From: Arabidopsis thaliana
Taxonomy: Eukaryota > Streptophyta > Magnoliopsida > Brassicales > Brassicaceae
Direction: 5' to 3'
DNA: 64,000 nt
Assembly: GCF_000001735.4 (NCBI RefSeq)
Contig: NC_003070.9
Span: 24,661,971 to 24,725,970 of the forward strand
A program made the translations under genes and the position numbers. The notes beneath the pieces were generated by a model. The model saw only the letters and a program-made list of their open reading frames with translations, did not search any database and was not told the DNA's origin. Every line of letters begins with the position of its first letter. Position 1 is the stretch's first letter. Shown here in pieces: positions 54,527 to 64,000 of this stretch.

Positions 54527-56080
54527 TCAGAGAAGGATAACTTGGCATGAGCTAGAGCGTCTTGGAATGGTAAGGATTTCACATTCTGCTTTCTTTCTAG
54601 AATTATCATGCAAATGTATAGTGAGTTTCTTGAGGATTGGTGAGTTCTCAAGTAAGTAACTCACAAGTTTCATCTCAAAGACCTCCCCTGTCAATGGGGT
54701 TTCTATCTCAACATACTCGAGAGATGATAAGAGACATCGATGTCCTGATATGATACTAGTTCTCTCCATTCTATATCTATTAGATCCCTGAAATTACAAC
54801 CAAGTGAAAGAAACAAGTTGGAGTAATTATGATACTTTCCCCATTTGCATTATTATACCAAAGAAAGTACATAAGTTTTAAGTAAACAATCCTTACCACG
54901 ACAAGAGATTTTAGATTCGGGCAGCTCTCAAGAAAGAATGGCAACATTTCCCATCTGTCCTCATAGAACTCAACACTCAAGAGACATAGGTTACGAAATA
55001 AGGGCAGTGGTTCACATCTTGAGTAATCATAAATGACCTACAACAACAACAAAAACAAGAAAAAGATCAGGATAAAGTTAACATTAAAATAGCGAATTCA
55101 ATAAACGTTACCTCAAGTGTACATGCAGCGATGGCCATATTTTTAACACCAGAGATCCCGACAAGAAAATTACGAATCATTTCTCTCTTTGGTAGATTCT
55201 TCGGATCAAACTTCTCTCCAAAACAAAAGTTAAACTCAATATTGATATGTGCCCCTACAAGAGAACTCCGATTCTTTATTATGAAACTTGCAGTCATACG
55301 GTGAGAGAGCGTTAGATCTTGAAGCTTGGGAGTATCAATTTCAACTATTAGTTCCTCATATTCAGGACCCATGGTATTGGGGCCATTATAGTTGAAGCTC
55401 AATAGAGACTGAGATCTCACACGTAACACTTTTACATTGTCATTGTTACTTCTGCATAACGTTAAGCTTTTGAGAACTAGGCAGCCTGAGATAAGCATTT
55501 CCAAAGCCAAATCATTTGCAAACTTAACCCAATCTAGAACTATAACTTTCACAGACGGTAAACAAACAAACTCAGGAATTGGTAAGATTACACCACAAAG
55601 CTTTAAAGATACCAAACTCTTACACACGTAAACTATTGGAGGTATTTCCAATGCACCCCACTCAAGATCGAGATGCTGAACTTTCCGTTTGACAACATCG
55701 TTGATCCACCGCGCCATTTGAGCATTACCAGTCTCCTCATCCCCAACAAGATCGCAATCGAATCCTAACTTAAACTTATTTAAGTACGACTCAGTGTTGG
55801 TACTCAGAAACCTATCCACAAAACTCACAAAAGTATTGTATTCGGTGAAATCACTACAATCCAAATCCAAACCAGGAACATACCTCCACAGATATCTCCA
55901 TTTCGTGGATAAGACACAATTTTTAATCACATCTTTTGTCGAAAGATTCAAGAGAACATGACAAATCAAAGATTCTGGCAAATCTCTTACCCAATCAACT
56001 TCATAACCAGATTTTTTGTCCGAAGATTCTGGAGAACATAATCGTTTGGTACGAACACGTTTCTCTCCGTCTTCGTCCAT
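54527..56080 (-). CDS. F-box/RNI-like/FBD protein
   Basis: Probable SCF adaptor, recognised as the At1g66300 position. Exons 56080-55112, 55037-54897 and 54787-54527, phase 0 joints, 456 residues. N-terminus [21 protein letters not shown]-box [39 protein letters not shown]; leucine-rich middle ([27 protein letters not shown]). Exon 2 is the constant 47-residue segment [14 protein letters not shown]...[14 protein letters not shown] in exon 3: [33 protein letters not shown]. Closest relative in the window is the gene at 61.0-62.5 kb (shared [18 protein letters not shown]). Confidence 0.93.
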
Positions 56081-57039
56081 GTAACTTCAAAATTGCGAAG
56101 AAAGCGGCATAGAGTTGGTGAAAATGAAACGATAACTGTTAAACAAACGACGTTAACTTTTAAAAATATCTCAGTTTGTGGTCAAATATTAAAGATGGAT
56201 TTTAATGGGAAATTAGTATATTTAACTTTTTTACTAAACATAAACATTTTTGTAAAACCTGCTTTAGTTTATATATTGAATAAACTTCCAACAAATCCCG
56301 ACCAAAAGAAAAATTAGGGAATATGCAAATAACCTAAGACTAAAAAAGAATTAAGAAAATAACATCTGACTAAACAATGTCTGCTTGCTACATGACTTTT
56401 GTCAATTTTTGGCCCATATGACTCATTTTCTCTTCGTTCTCTTTTTTTTTTTTTTAAATATCTGCATTATTTATTGAATAACCGGAGAACAAATGTAATT
56501 TATATTTATATATACATTTTTGCAGCCACTTTATGAAATAAATCCTGGAGTTTGGATTTATTTACAGTGGCTGCCACTGGCATTTAATAATTGTTTTTGA
56601 TACTTATAAAGAAAATCTTTGAATTAAATATTTGACAATCTTCCCAAAATCTCTCCACATTAACTACACGATTAGTTACTAAAATAAAACTTTCGAAATA
56701 TTTAATATCATTTAATTACTACAAAATTATCATTTTTGATATTGTTTTTCTACATGACTATAATAATTCGATTATAATCATCAAACCGCAGATTATAATC
56801 ATCAAACCGCAGAGATATTTGATAGCATTTAATTACTACAAAATTAAAAAATATTTAGACAATGATTCATAAACATATCATAAATAAAATCAGTGAGTTT
56901 TTTTTACGGGACGAATTGGCGGGACGGGTTTGACAGGACGTTACTTAATAACAATCGTAAACTATAAAATAAAAATATTTTATAGATAAATATAATTTAC
57001 AAACTTTTATATATAGTAACTTTAAAAAATAAATTGTCT
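56081..57039. other. F-box upstream region and Helitron-like DNA
   Basis: The first ~200 bases are the F-box promoter. Beyond 56300 the sequence is AT-rich with a local direct repeat (gattataatcatcaaaccgc at about 56770 and 56790) and probably belongs to the degenerate Helitron whose 3' end is at 57067; its 5' end was not found. Confidence 0.4.
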
Positions 57040-57067
57040 CCGCGGTATACCGCGGGTTAAATTCTAG
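57040..57067 (+). mobile_element. Helitron 3' terminus
   Basis: A perfect palindrome-type hairpin CCGCGGTATACCGCGG is followed by GTTAAATTCTAG and then T. A GC-rich hairpin about 10 bases before a terminal CTRR (here CTAG) with T next is the hallmark of Arabidopsis ATREP-type Helitrons. Confidence 0.75.
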
Positions 57068-57948
57068 TCATACTGAAAACATAAACACTAAATTACTAAA
57101 GTTTATATAATTTACATATTTACTAAAAACAAACCAAACTAAATATATACGACGTGTGTTGTTAAAGTAATAGAGTGACCTCAATTATCTAAAAGTTTTA
57201 TAGAATTATCGAAAGTTTCTCAAACTAATATTTCTATAAAAAATCAAAACCTTTTCGTAATATTTATTCAAAACAATTTCTAGTTACTTGAAATACCAGA
57301 ATATAAATATGGTCCTTTACCAATTCGGAATATTTCTACAAATCCGAATTATCATACTTGCCCGTTAACATGCAGATTACTAAACCTGTTATAGTTTAGT
57401 TTTTCATCTGATCATCCTTGGGTATCAGCGCTGTAATGGTAAAGAGTTTCTAGAAACTTTAATCCTTGTGTATTATACCATTTTTGGTTAAACTGAATCA
57501 TCTTGTGCTATTTTACACAGATCTTATACCATTATATATTTTTCTACTCAACGTCTGAATTATTGTTGAGCAAAACTATGTCTTTTAGTCAAAAGAAGTA
57601 ACATTACACATTTAGGCCAAACATGTATAAGATCAATAAGGCATCAAATTCACCACAATGAATAAAAAAACAATAGTTTGATAAAGAGTTGCTAAAAACT
57701 TTAATCCTTGGCTCTTACACGAACCTTATTACATCTTTCATCTTTGGTTCAATTGAAAGATTTAAGCAAAACATATGGTCTACGATCTATATATATAACA
57801 CAACATAGTTCACATTAATGAAAGTACAGAAACAGAACCTCGAATGTCCGTCAAGGAGGATCAGAGGACGACAACTTGGCATGAGCTAGAGCGTCTTGGA
57901 ATGGTAAGCAGTTCTCTGAGGATGACAGATTCCTTTCTGGAACAACCA

Positions 57949-58331
57949 TAGGGATGTCAAATAGGTTGTTCATGTCCAAAGGGGCAATGTCCAAATGGTC
58001 AGCCCCATATTTTTGGACATTGTTGATATAAGCCCAAATAGGACTAGACCCAAATTAGACCAAACCCAAAAAAAAACATAATAAGTTGGGCAGTCTATGG
58101 GTCCAAATAATACATAATATCATGAACACATTTTATTCAAAATTTCATACTTAAGTCTTAAGTGTTTCACACAATGACATAATTTCAATACTTCATAAAC
58201 TAAACATAAGTTCAATACTTTATATATTACAAGTCCAAAATAAACCCTTTAGTTTTGGGCTTATCCAAAAGCTGACCATAATTAAATAGACATGGGCAGC
58301 CCATGATTTTAAGACCCAAATGACAATCCTA
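57949..58331. mobile_element. hAT-type MITE with 8-bp target duplication
   Basis: Left end TAGGGATGTCAAATAGGTTG, right end reversed TAGGATTGTCATTTGGGTCT. The 8-base AACAACCA is duplicated at 57941-57948 and 58332-58339. Removing the element and one copy restores alignment to the FBD exon of the intact paralogue. 383 bp, non-coding. Confidence 0.88.
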
Positions 58332-58699
58332 AACAACCATCCATGCATAGAGTGACTTTCTTGAAGATCGGTGAATTCTCAAGAAAGTAACTCATTAATT
58401 TCATCTTAAATCTTGTCCCATGACGATTCTATATTAACATACTCGAGAGATGATAAGAGACACCAAGGTCCTGAGATGATACTATTTCTCTCATTTTGAT
58501 ATCTATTGGATCCCTGAAATTACAACCAAGTGAAAGAAACAAGTTTGACTAATTAAGATACTTTCCCCATTTGCATAATTATTATATTATACCAAAGAAA
58601 GTGCAGAAGCTTTAGGTAAACAATCCATACCACGACCAGACACTTTAGATTTGGGCAGCTCTCAAGAAAGAAAGAATGGCAACGTATAAAAACAAAAGA

Positions 58700-59066
58700 T
58701 GATACAATATTACAAAAAAGGACAATAATTGAATGGCAATAATTCAAAAGAGGACATTCAGTACGTTGTGTAACGGAAGATCCACGAAGTAAATAAGAAG
58801 CATTAAATACACGAAGTGATGATTCGAAACGTATGTCTTAAATGAGGCTTGATCTGCGGCGTGACGGGAGCTCTCATTTACTTCGTCGATATTCGTTCTT
58901 CTTGTATAAATATGGATCGATTGTAATGGTAATGGGGAGAAAAAAAAATACCGAAAGAATACTCAATATTATACACACTTTTTCGATTTGATTTTTGTTT
59001 GTTTAGCAAGGCTTAGAACCTCGAATTACAACCACAAATCTGTAATTGCGGATTCTCGCATCAACA
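58700..59066. mobile_element. Probable solo LTR (Copia-like)
   Basis: About 367 bp beginning TGATACAATATTAC and ending GCATCAACA, with a TATA-like TATAAATATGGA near 58897 and no internal coding region. It is foreign to the F-box alignment and sits where the middle of the pseudogene is missing. No 5-base flanking duplication is seen, perhaps because of an associated deletion. Confidence 0.5.
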
Positions 59067-59083
59067 AACATCATTGAATTCCG

Positions 59084-59551
59084 TGAAATCACGACAGTCC
59101 AAATCTAATCCAGGAACATACCTCCAGAGATGTCTTCATTCGGGGGATACGACACTAGTCTTAACCATATCTTTTGTCGGAAGATTCAGGAGAACATGGA
59201 AGAGCAAAGATTCTAGCAAATCTCTTACCCAATCAACTTCATCACCAGATCTTTTGTCGGAAAATTCAGGAGAACATGATCGTTTGGTACGAATACAAGA
59301 TCTGGTGAGAATGGACGAAGAAGGAAAGAGAGACGTGTTCGTACCAAACGATCATGTTCTCCTGAATCTTCCGACAAAAGATCTGGTGATGAAGTTGATT
59401 GGTTAAGTGATTTACCAGAAGCTTTGCTCGTTCATGTTCTCCTGAATCTTCCGACAAAAAATGTGGTTAAGACTAGTGTCTTATCCAACAAATGGAGAAA
59501 TATCTGGAGGTATGATCCTGGATTGGATTTGGATAATCGTCATTTCACGGA
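59084..59551. repeat. Head-to-head inverted repeat of F-box exon 1 sequence
   Basis: Left arm about 59084-59296 (minus-sense F-box) and right arm about 59336-59551 (plus-sense F-box), loop about 39 bases. Diagnostic shared wording: gatcatgttctcctgaatct in the right arm and its reverse in the left. A read-through transcript could fold into a ~200-bp hairpin. Confidence 0.85.
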
Positions 59552-59560
59552 TTTGGTTAA
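59311..59560 (+). pseudogene. F-box gene 5' fragment, plus strand
   Basis: Begins ATGGACGAAGAAGGAAAG like the intact genes, but has two extra bases before the GTGTTCGTACC block, shifting the frame to an early stop. After the shift, the second half reads in the conserved frame [19 protein letters not shown] then [19 protein letters not shown]. It ends at HFTDL and is joined directly to inverted F-box 3' flank near 59565, so nearly the whole gene is deleted. Confidence 0.82.
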
Positions 59561-59564
59561 GAAG

Positions 59565-60712
59565 ATCATATGTTTGTCTTAAATGTTTCAATTGAACCAA
59601 AAATGTAATAAGGTTCGTGTAAGAACCAAGGATTAAAATTTCCAGAAACTCTTTATTTATGTGAACTATGTGCTTTCTTTTCATTGTGGTGACTTTGAAT
59701 GTCTTGTAGATCGTAAGACATCTTATGTTTGGCCTAAATGTGTAATGTTGTTACTTCTTTTGACTCAAAGACATGTTTTTGCTCAATAATAATTCAAACG
59801 TTGAGTAGAAAATATATAATGGATTACTAAAACGAAAAATAAAACACAAGATGCTTCAAATTTAACCAAAAATGGTATCAGATCTGTGTAAGACTAAGAC
59901 CCAAGGATTAAACTTTTGTAGGAACTAAATTATAATTAAACTCATGGACAATTAATTAAGGTCTATTTGTTGAGGAGCTTTAAAGATATACATGTCTAGG
60001 CGCTAATGAGCTTTACGACCGAAAAAAATTTAGAGAGAGCTTGTGATTTTGATCATGATCTGAGTGAGTCTCAAAAACTTAAAGGAGGACACTAAGAGCA
60101 TCGACATTGGTCATACCTTTGTAGATGACTCAAAATAACATTAAGATTAAATTTAAAGACATCTTCTGTTTTGGGAGTCTAAAATGTATGACACTATAAC
60201 ACTTTTAAAGACACTCCGTCTCTTTTCTTCAATTATTTTTAACTTAAAGACACTCTCAAAATATCACCAACGAGGATGGTCTAAGGAAGACGATTCGGTT
60301 TGAATACTTTAAACTAGTTAACTAGGTTATTGTTTTATGGGCCTGTTATGTTAAGTTAATAATTTTTGGGGCCTTTTATCTTAACACTTTCTTGATAAAC
60401 ATATAAAGGGCTCTTCTATTGTTTTTTTCCAACTCCAACAACTAAAAAACAAACAAATTTTGGACCTTTTAATTTGTGGACCGTAGGCAGATGCCCATGT
60501 TTCCATGGGTGAGAGCCGGGCCTGAGGTGGTCGCAACTCGCAACCGACGTTCAGAGGGAGAAGCAGAGGTGGTGGTGGAAGCAAAGAGAGTTAGATGATG
60601 GCTGTGGTGAGGATTATGTAAAGTGTAAACATGTGTCACTTATCTTTGCTTATTTTACAGTTGGAGGAAATGCCGAAATGGTATGTACCAATAACATATA
60701 CATGTATCTGTA
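59565..60712 (-). repeat. Right arm of the ~1-kb inverted duplication
   Basis: Reverse-complement copy of 50288-51230, larger by the 186-bp MITE it contains plus its TAA duplication. It follows the plus-strand F-box fragment just as the left arm follows the F-box gene in the opposite orientation, so a whole gene unit was inverted and then internally deleted. Confidence 0.85.
60096..60281. mobile_element. PIF/Harbinger-type MITE, 186 bp, with TAA duplication
   Basis: Left end GAGCATCGACATTGGTCAT; right end reversed GACCATCCTCGTTGGTGAT, 14 of 19 matching. TAA at 60093-60095 and 60282-60284. The other arm has an uninterrupted single copy of the target (TTA at 50700-50702 on plus). Ends resemble those of the 20.7-kb element. 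Confidence 0.88.
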
Positions 60713-61000
60713 GCATAATAAGCTGATGATCTTACACGATCAACAACTACAAGATATAAATCTCACCACAATGAAGAAAAAAGACATATAGTTCACATTA
60801 ATAACGGGTTTCGGGAAACTTTAATCCTTAGGTATTTCAAGAACCTTATTATATTTTTGGTTCAACTGAAACATTTAGGCCAAACATATATATGATCTTC
60901 TTACGGTCTACAACACAACAGTCACCACAGTGAAGAAGGAAAACACAGAGTTCACATTAATAAAAGTACAGAAAGACAACCTTTTTTATGTCAACGAGGA

Positions 61001-62505
61001 TCAGAGGACGACAACTTGGCATGAGGTAGATCGTCTTGGAATGGTAAGTAGTTCACATTCTGCTTTCTTTCTAGAAGAATCATCCAAATTTATAGTGAGT
61101 TTCTTGAGGATTGGTGAGTTCTCAAGTAAGTAACTCACAAGTTTCATCTCAAAGACCTCCCCTGTCAATGGCGATTCTATTTCAACATACTCAAGAGATG
61201 ATAGGAGACGCCTAGGTCCAGATAAAACACTAGTTCTCCTCTTTGGAGATGTTATAGATCCCTGAAAATACATCCATGTTTGAGTCATAATGTACTTTCC
61301 CCATTTGCATTTATACCAAAGAAAGTACACAAGTTTTATGTAAACGATTCTAACCACGACAAGGGATTTTAGATTCGGGCAGCTCTCAAGAAAGATTGGC
61401 AATATTTCCCAGCTGTTGTTGTAGAAGTCAACGCTCAAGTAAGATAGGTTACAGAATAAGGGTAGTGGTTCACATCTTGAGTAATCATAAATGACCTACA
61501 ACAACAACAAAAACAAGAAAATTAAAGTATCAGGATAAACTTAAATATTAAAATAGTGATCAATTCAACATATGTTACCTCAAGAGTACATGGAGCAATG
61601 AACAGATTTTTGACACTGGAGATCCCGGCAAGAAAATTGCAAATCACATTTCTCTTCGGCAGATCCTTCGGATCAAACTTCTTTCCCAAACCAATATTAA
61701 TATCCGCCTCTACAATGGAACTTGAAGTATTTCTTATGAAACTTGTAGTTAATTGATGAGAGAACAGCTTGAGGATCTTAAGCTTTGGAGCATTTATTTC
61801 AAGTACTAGATCATCATGAAGACCCTTGTAACTGGAGCCGTTATAGCTGAATCTCAATAGAGACTGAGAACTCACACGTAAAATTTTTACATTGTCATTG
61901 GGACGTCTGCATAAAGTTAAGCTTTCGAGAACTAGGCAGCCTGAGATAAGCATTTCCAAAGCCAAATCATTTGCAAACTTTACCCATTCTAGAACGATAA
62001 CTTTGACACACGGTAAAGACGTAAGCTCAAGATTTGGCAAGGTTACGCCACAAAGCTTTAAAGACACCAAACTGTTACACAAGTATAGGATTGGAGGTAT
62101 CTCTACTGCACCCCACGTAAGATCGAGATTGTGAACTTTCCGCTTAACAACATCGTTGATCCACCGCGCAATATGAGCATTTTCACTCACCTCATCCCCA
62201 TTAAGATTGCAAAAGAATCTTAACTTAAACTTTTTCAAGTACAAGTCACTGTGAAAACTCATGAACCTATCGATAAAACTCACAAAAGTATTGTTTTCCG
62301 TGAAATCACTACTGTCTAAGTCTAATCCAGGTACTAACCTCCAAAGATTTCTCCATTTGCTAGACAAGACACTAGTCTTAACAACATCTTTTGTCGGAAG
62401 ATTCAAGAGAATATGACAAAGCAAAGATTCTGGCAAATCTCTTAGCCAATCAACTTCGTCATCAGATTGTTTGGCACGGACACGTTTCTCTCCGTCTTGA
62501 TCCAT
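61001..62505 (-). CDS. F-box/RNI-like/FBD protein
   Basis: Probable SCF adaptor, recognised as the At1g66310 position. Exons 62505-61579, 61495-61355 and 61261-61001, phase 0, 442 residues. The start [20 protein letters not shown] aligns with the MDEDGE start of the paralogues; a shorter Ser/Pro-rich linker explains the smaller size. F-box [20 protein letters not shown] then [17 protein letters not shown]; leucine-rich middle ([27 protein letters not shown]); [47 protein letters not shown]. Intron 2 is 93 bases, a multiple of three, and has no stop in the exon frame, so its retention would insert 31 residues. Confidence 0.93.
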
Positions 62506-64000
62506 GTACCTTCGCAATAGCGAAGAAGCGGCAACGAGTAGGTGAAAACGAAAGGATGTAGGATTAAACCCAAACCTAACAATACCACTTTAACGTCTTC
62601 GTAAGAGATAATGGAGTAACAAACCACCGTTAACTTTTAAAATTATCTTAGATTCTTTTTTTGTGGTGTGGAAATTATCTCAGATTTAATGGAGTATATT
62701 TAATAAACAAAATTAGTATAATTTTCTTTTTCGTTTAACATCTTGTTTTGTTTATTAATCAAAAACATAAATAATAAAAATTTGTTATTAACTGTTTATT
62801 TATTAAAATAAAAAATAAAGTTATTTATGGATTTTCTAAAATCGAAACTAAGTTTATTTTAAACAATAAATTTTCATTATTAACTGTTTATATGTTAAAA
62901 AAAATATTTAAAGATTTTCTAAAACGGAAAGATACCAACGTTTTTTAGGACGTGTATTCTCAAACTAATAGAATTACCTAAATTATCTAAAAGATTTAAT
63001 AATATCCAAAAAAAAAATGTAACATTTATTCAAAATATCCACAGTAATTTCTAGTTATTTGAAATAGCCGGATATAAATATGGCTCTAACAAATTTGGAT
63101 AGTGTTTTAGCTGATAATTTTCTATACCTTACTGATTTTAGCTGGCTGATTTAAAAAGTCTAATTTGGATGTAACTTTTGTTATTTGATATCTTAAATAT
63201 CCTTTTACTGGATTCATGTATTTGCAAGTATCCTATGTTTTATCAGAAACAAATATATCTATTCATCAATTGTTGTGGAAATTATTGTTTATTCAGTTTT
63301 GTTGGGCTCTCAAAACCTAATCCAACTCTCTTATTAGTATGATATTATCTGTTTCGGGCCTAATTGACTAACCATACATAGATTTAATTTTTAAACTCTT
63401 TCCTAAATTATCTCATATTAATTGGTGTTGGACTTGATTTATATATTATATCGTTCTTTTTTTAATCTTCTAATGTGAGAATTGATTTGTCTCCCAACAA
63501 GTTCAACATATGGAACAAGAAAAATGAGTATTGAATAGTAAGTTTGTGTATAACGTTACCCCTCAGTACTATATAAAGAGGTATGTCACATTATATTTTG
63601 GTTTAGTCCAAAAAAAAAGGTGAGGTTTGAACGTTTAATTTTTAGGAAAAATAAGTGTTAATTTCAAAAGGAATTTATGGATGTCATATCAATTTTTAAA
63701 AATAGTTTGTAGGCGAAGTTTGGTGCAAAATGTTGAAGGTGTGCTCGAAGCATCAGATCATCAACTGTATTGTTAACATAATAACATGTAATAGTTTCCA
63801 CTTTCCACATTATAAATTATTATACTTTGATAAAATATATAGCAGTTTAGCATATGTAGCAGTAAGATCAGTAATCATATGTTTCCATGCACTCTCCTCT
63901 TTTTGTGTTCACAGTTTTGCAATGGGCCACTGGCGCTTAAAATGATTGGCATGAGTAAATAGAAAACTTATATAATATTACTATGACTAGAGATTTTAAG
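62506..64000. other. F-box upstream region and intergenic DNA to the window end
   Basis: The first ~130 bases are promoter-proximal sequence conserved with the other F-box genes. The rest is AT-rich, with a short local repeat (ttattaactgttta at about 62790 and 62878). No gene or RNA is recognised. Confidence 0.5.

Larger units (their letters stand above)
57861..59310 (-). pseudogene. Broken F-box/FBD gene
   Basis: Pieces in the order and orientation of the intact paralogues: exon 1 5' part (about 59296-59074), 3' part of exon 2 (58683-58631), exon 3/FBD (58513-57861). The rest of exon 1 and the start of exon 2 are missing and replaced by a probable solo LTR (58700-59066). A hAT MITE (57949-58331) interrupts the FBD exon. 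Substitutions in exon 1 also break the frame (cattcgggggatacg in place of the conserved KWR region). Not functional. Confidence 0.85.

Noticed and set aside
60381-60584. Short proline/leucine-rich open frame shared by both arms of the inverted duplication
   Set aside because: The copies differ by frame-changing indels between arms, and the GGGCC-rich wording suggests a transposon end rather than a gene.

Overview
The window looks like nuclear DNA of a small-genome crucifer. It is AT-rich, genes are split by short GT-AG introns, and families sit in tandem clusters. The order is subtilase pair, R2R3-MYB, ATX1-type copper chaperone, GH17 glucanase, ALY/REF factor, two ER-retained beta-glucosidases, three FBD F-box genes. 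I recognise this from memory as Arabidopsis thaliana chromosome 1, roughly At1g66210 to At1g66310. That assignment was not checked against a database. All splice models were built by hand from the bases.

Layout. 3.8-11.7 kb: two divergent eight-exon subtilisin-like protease genes; the minus-strand copy carries an apparent one-base frameshift. 13.7-14.1 kb: a 5'-truncated LINE with target-site duplications. 15.4-16.3 kb: MYB20. 20.7-22.1 kb: a PIF/Harbinger-type element holding only an ORF1-like (SANT / NAM-associated) gene. 24.5-25.4 kb: ATX1. 26.9-27.3 kb: an 86-residue secreted-peptide candidate. 28.5-29.3 kb: a 287-residue Lys/Asp-rich repeat protein. 31.1-33.4 kb: a GPI-anchored GH17+X8 beta-1,3-glucanase, convergent with ALY3 (33.9-35.9 kb), whose first coding intron has a GC donor.

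38.1-48.5 kb: a beta-glucosidase cluster, BGLU21 and BGLU22, with identical 13-exon structures and RDEL/KDEL tails. Two relics lie beside them: a last-exon fragment split by a 1.04-kb TTA-flanked MITE that carries a 27-bp minisatellite, and a 5'-exon fragment.

50.3-62.5 kb: three intact minus-strand F-box/FBD genes of the same three-exon design, plus a broken copy (with a hAT MITE and a probable solo LTR), a plus-strand F-box 5' fragment forming a head-to-head inverted repeat, and a ~1-kb inverted duplication of an F-box 3' flank. One arm of that duplication carries a MITE; the other arm preserves the empty site.

The genes do not form one pathway. The window mainly shows tandem duplication, decay and small-transposon insertion. 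The least explained items are the secreted peptide, the repeat protein, the ORF1-only Harbinger element and the F-box inverted repeat, which could be a small-RNA source.
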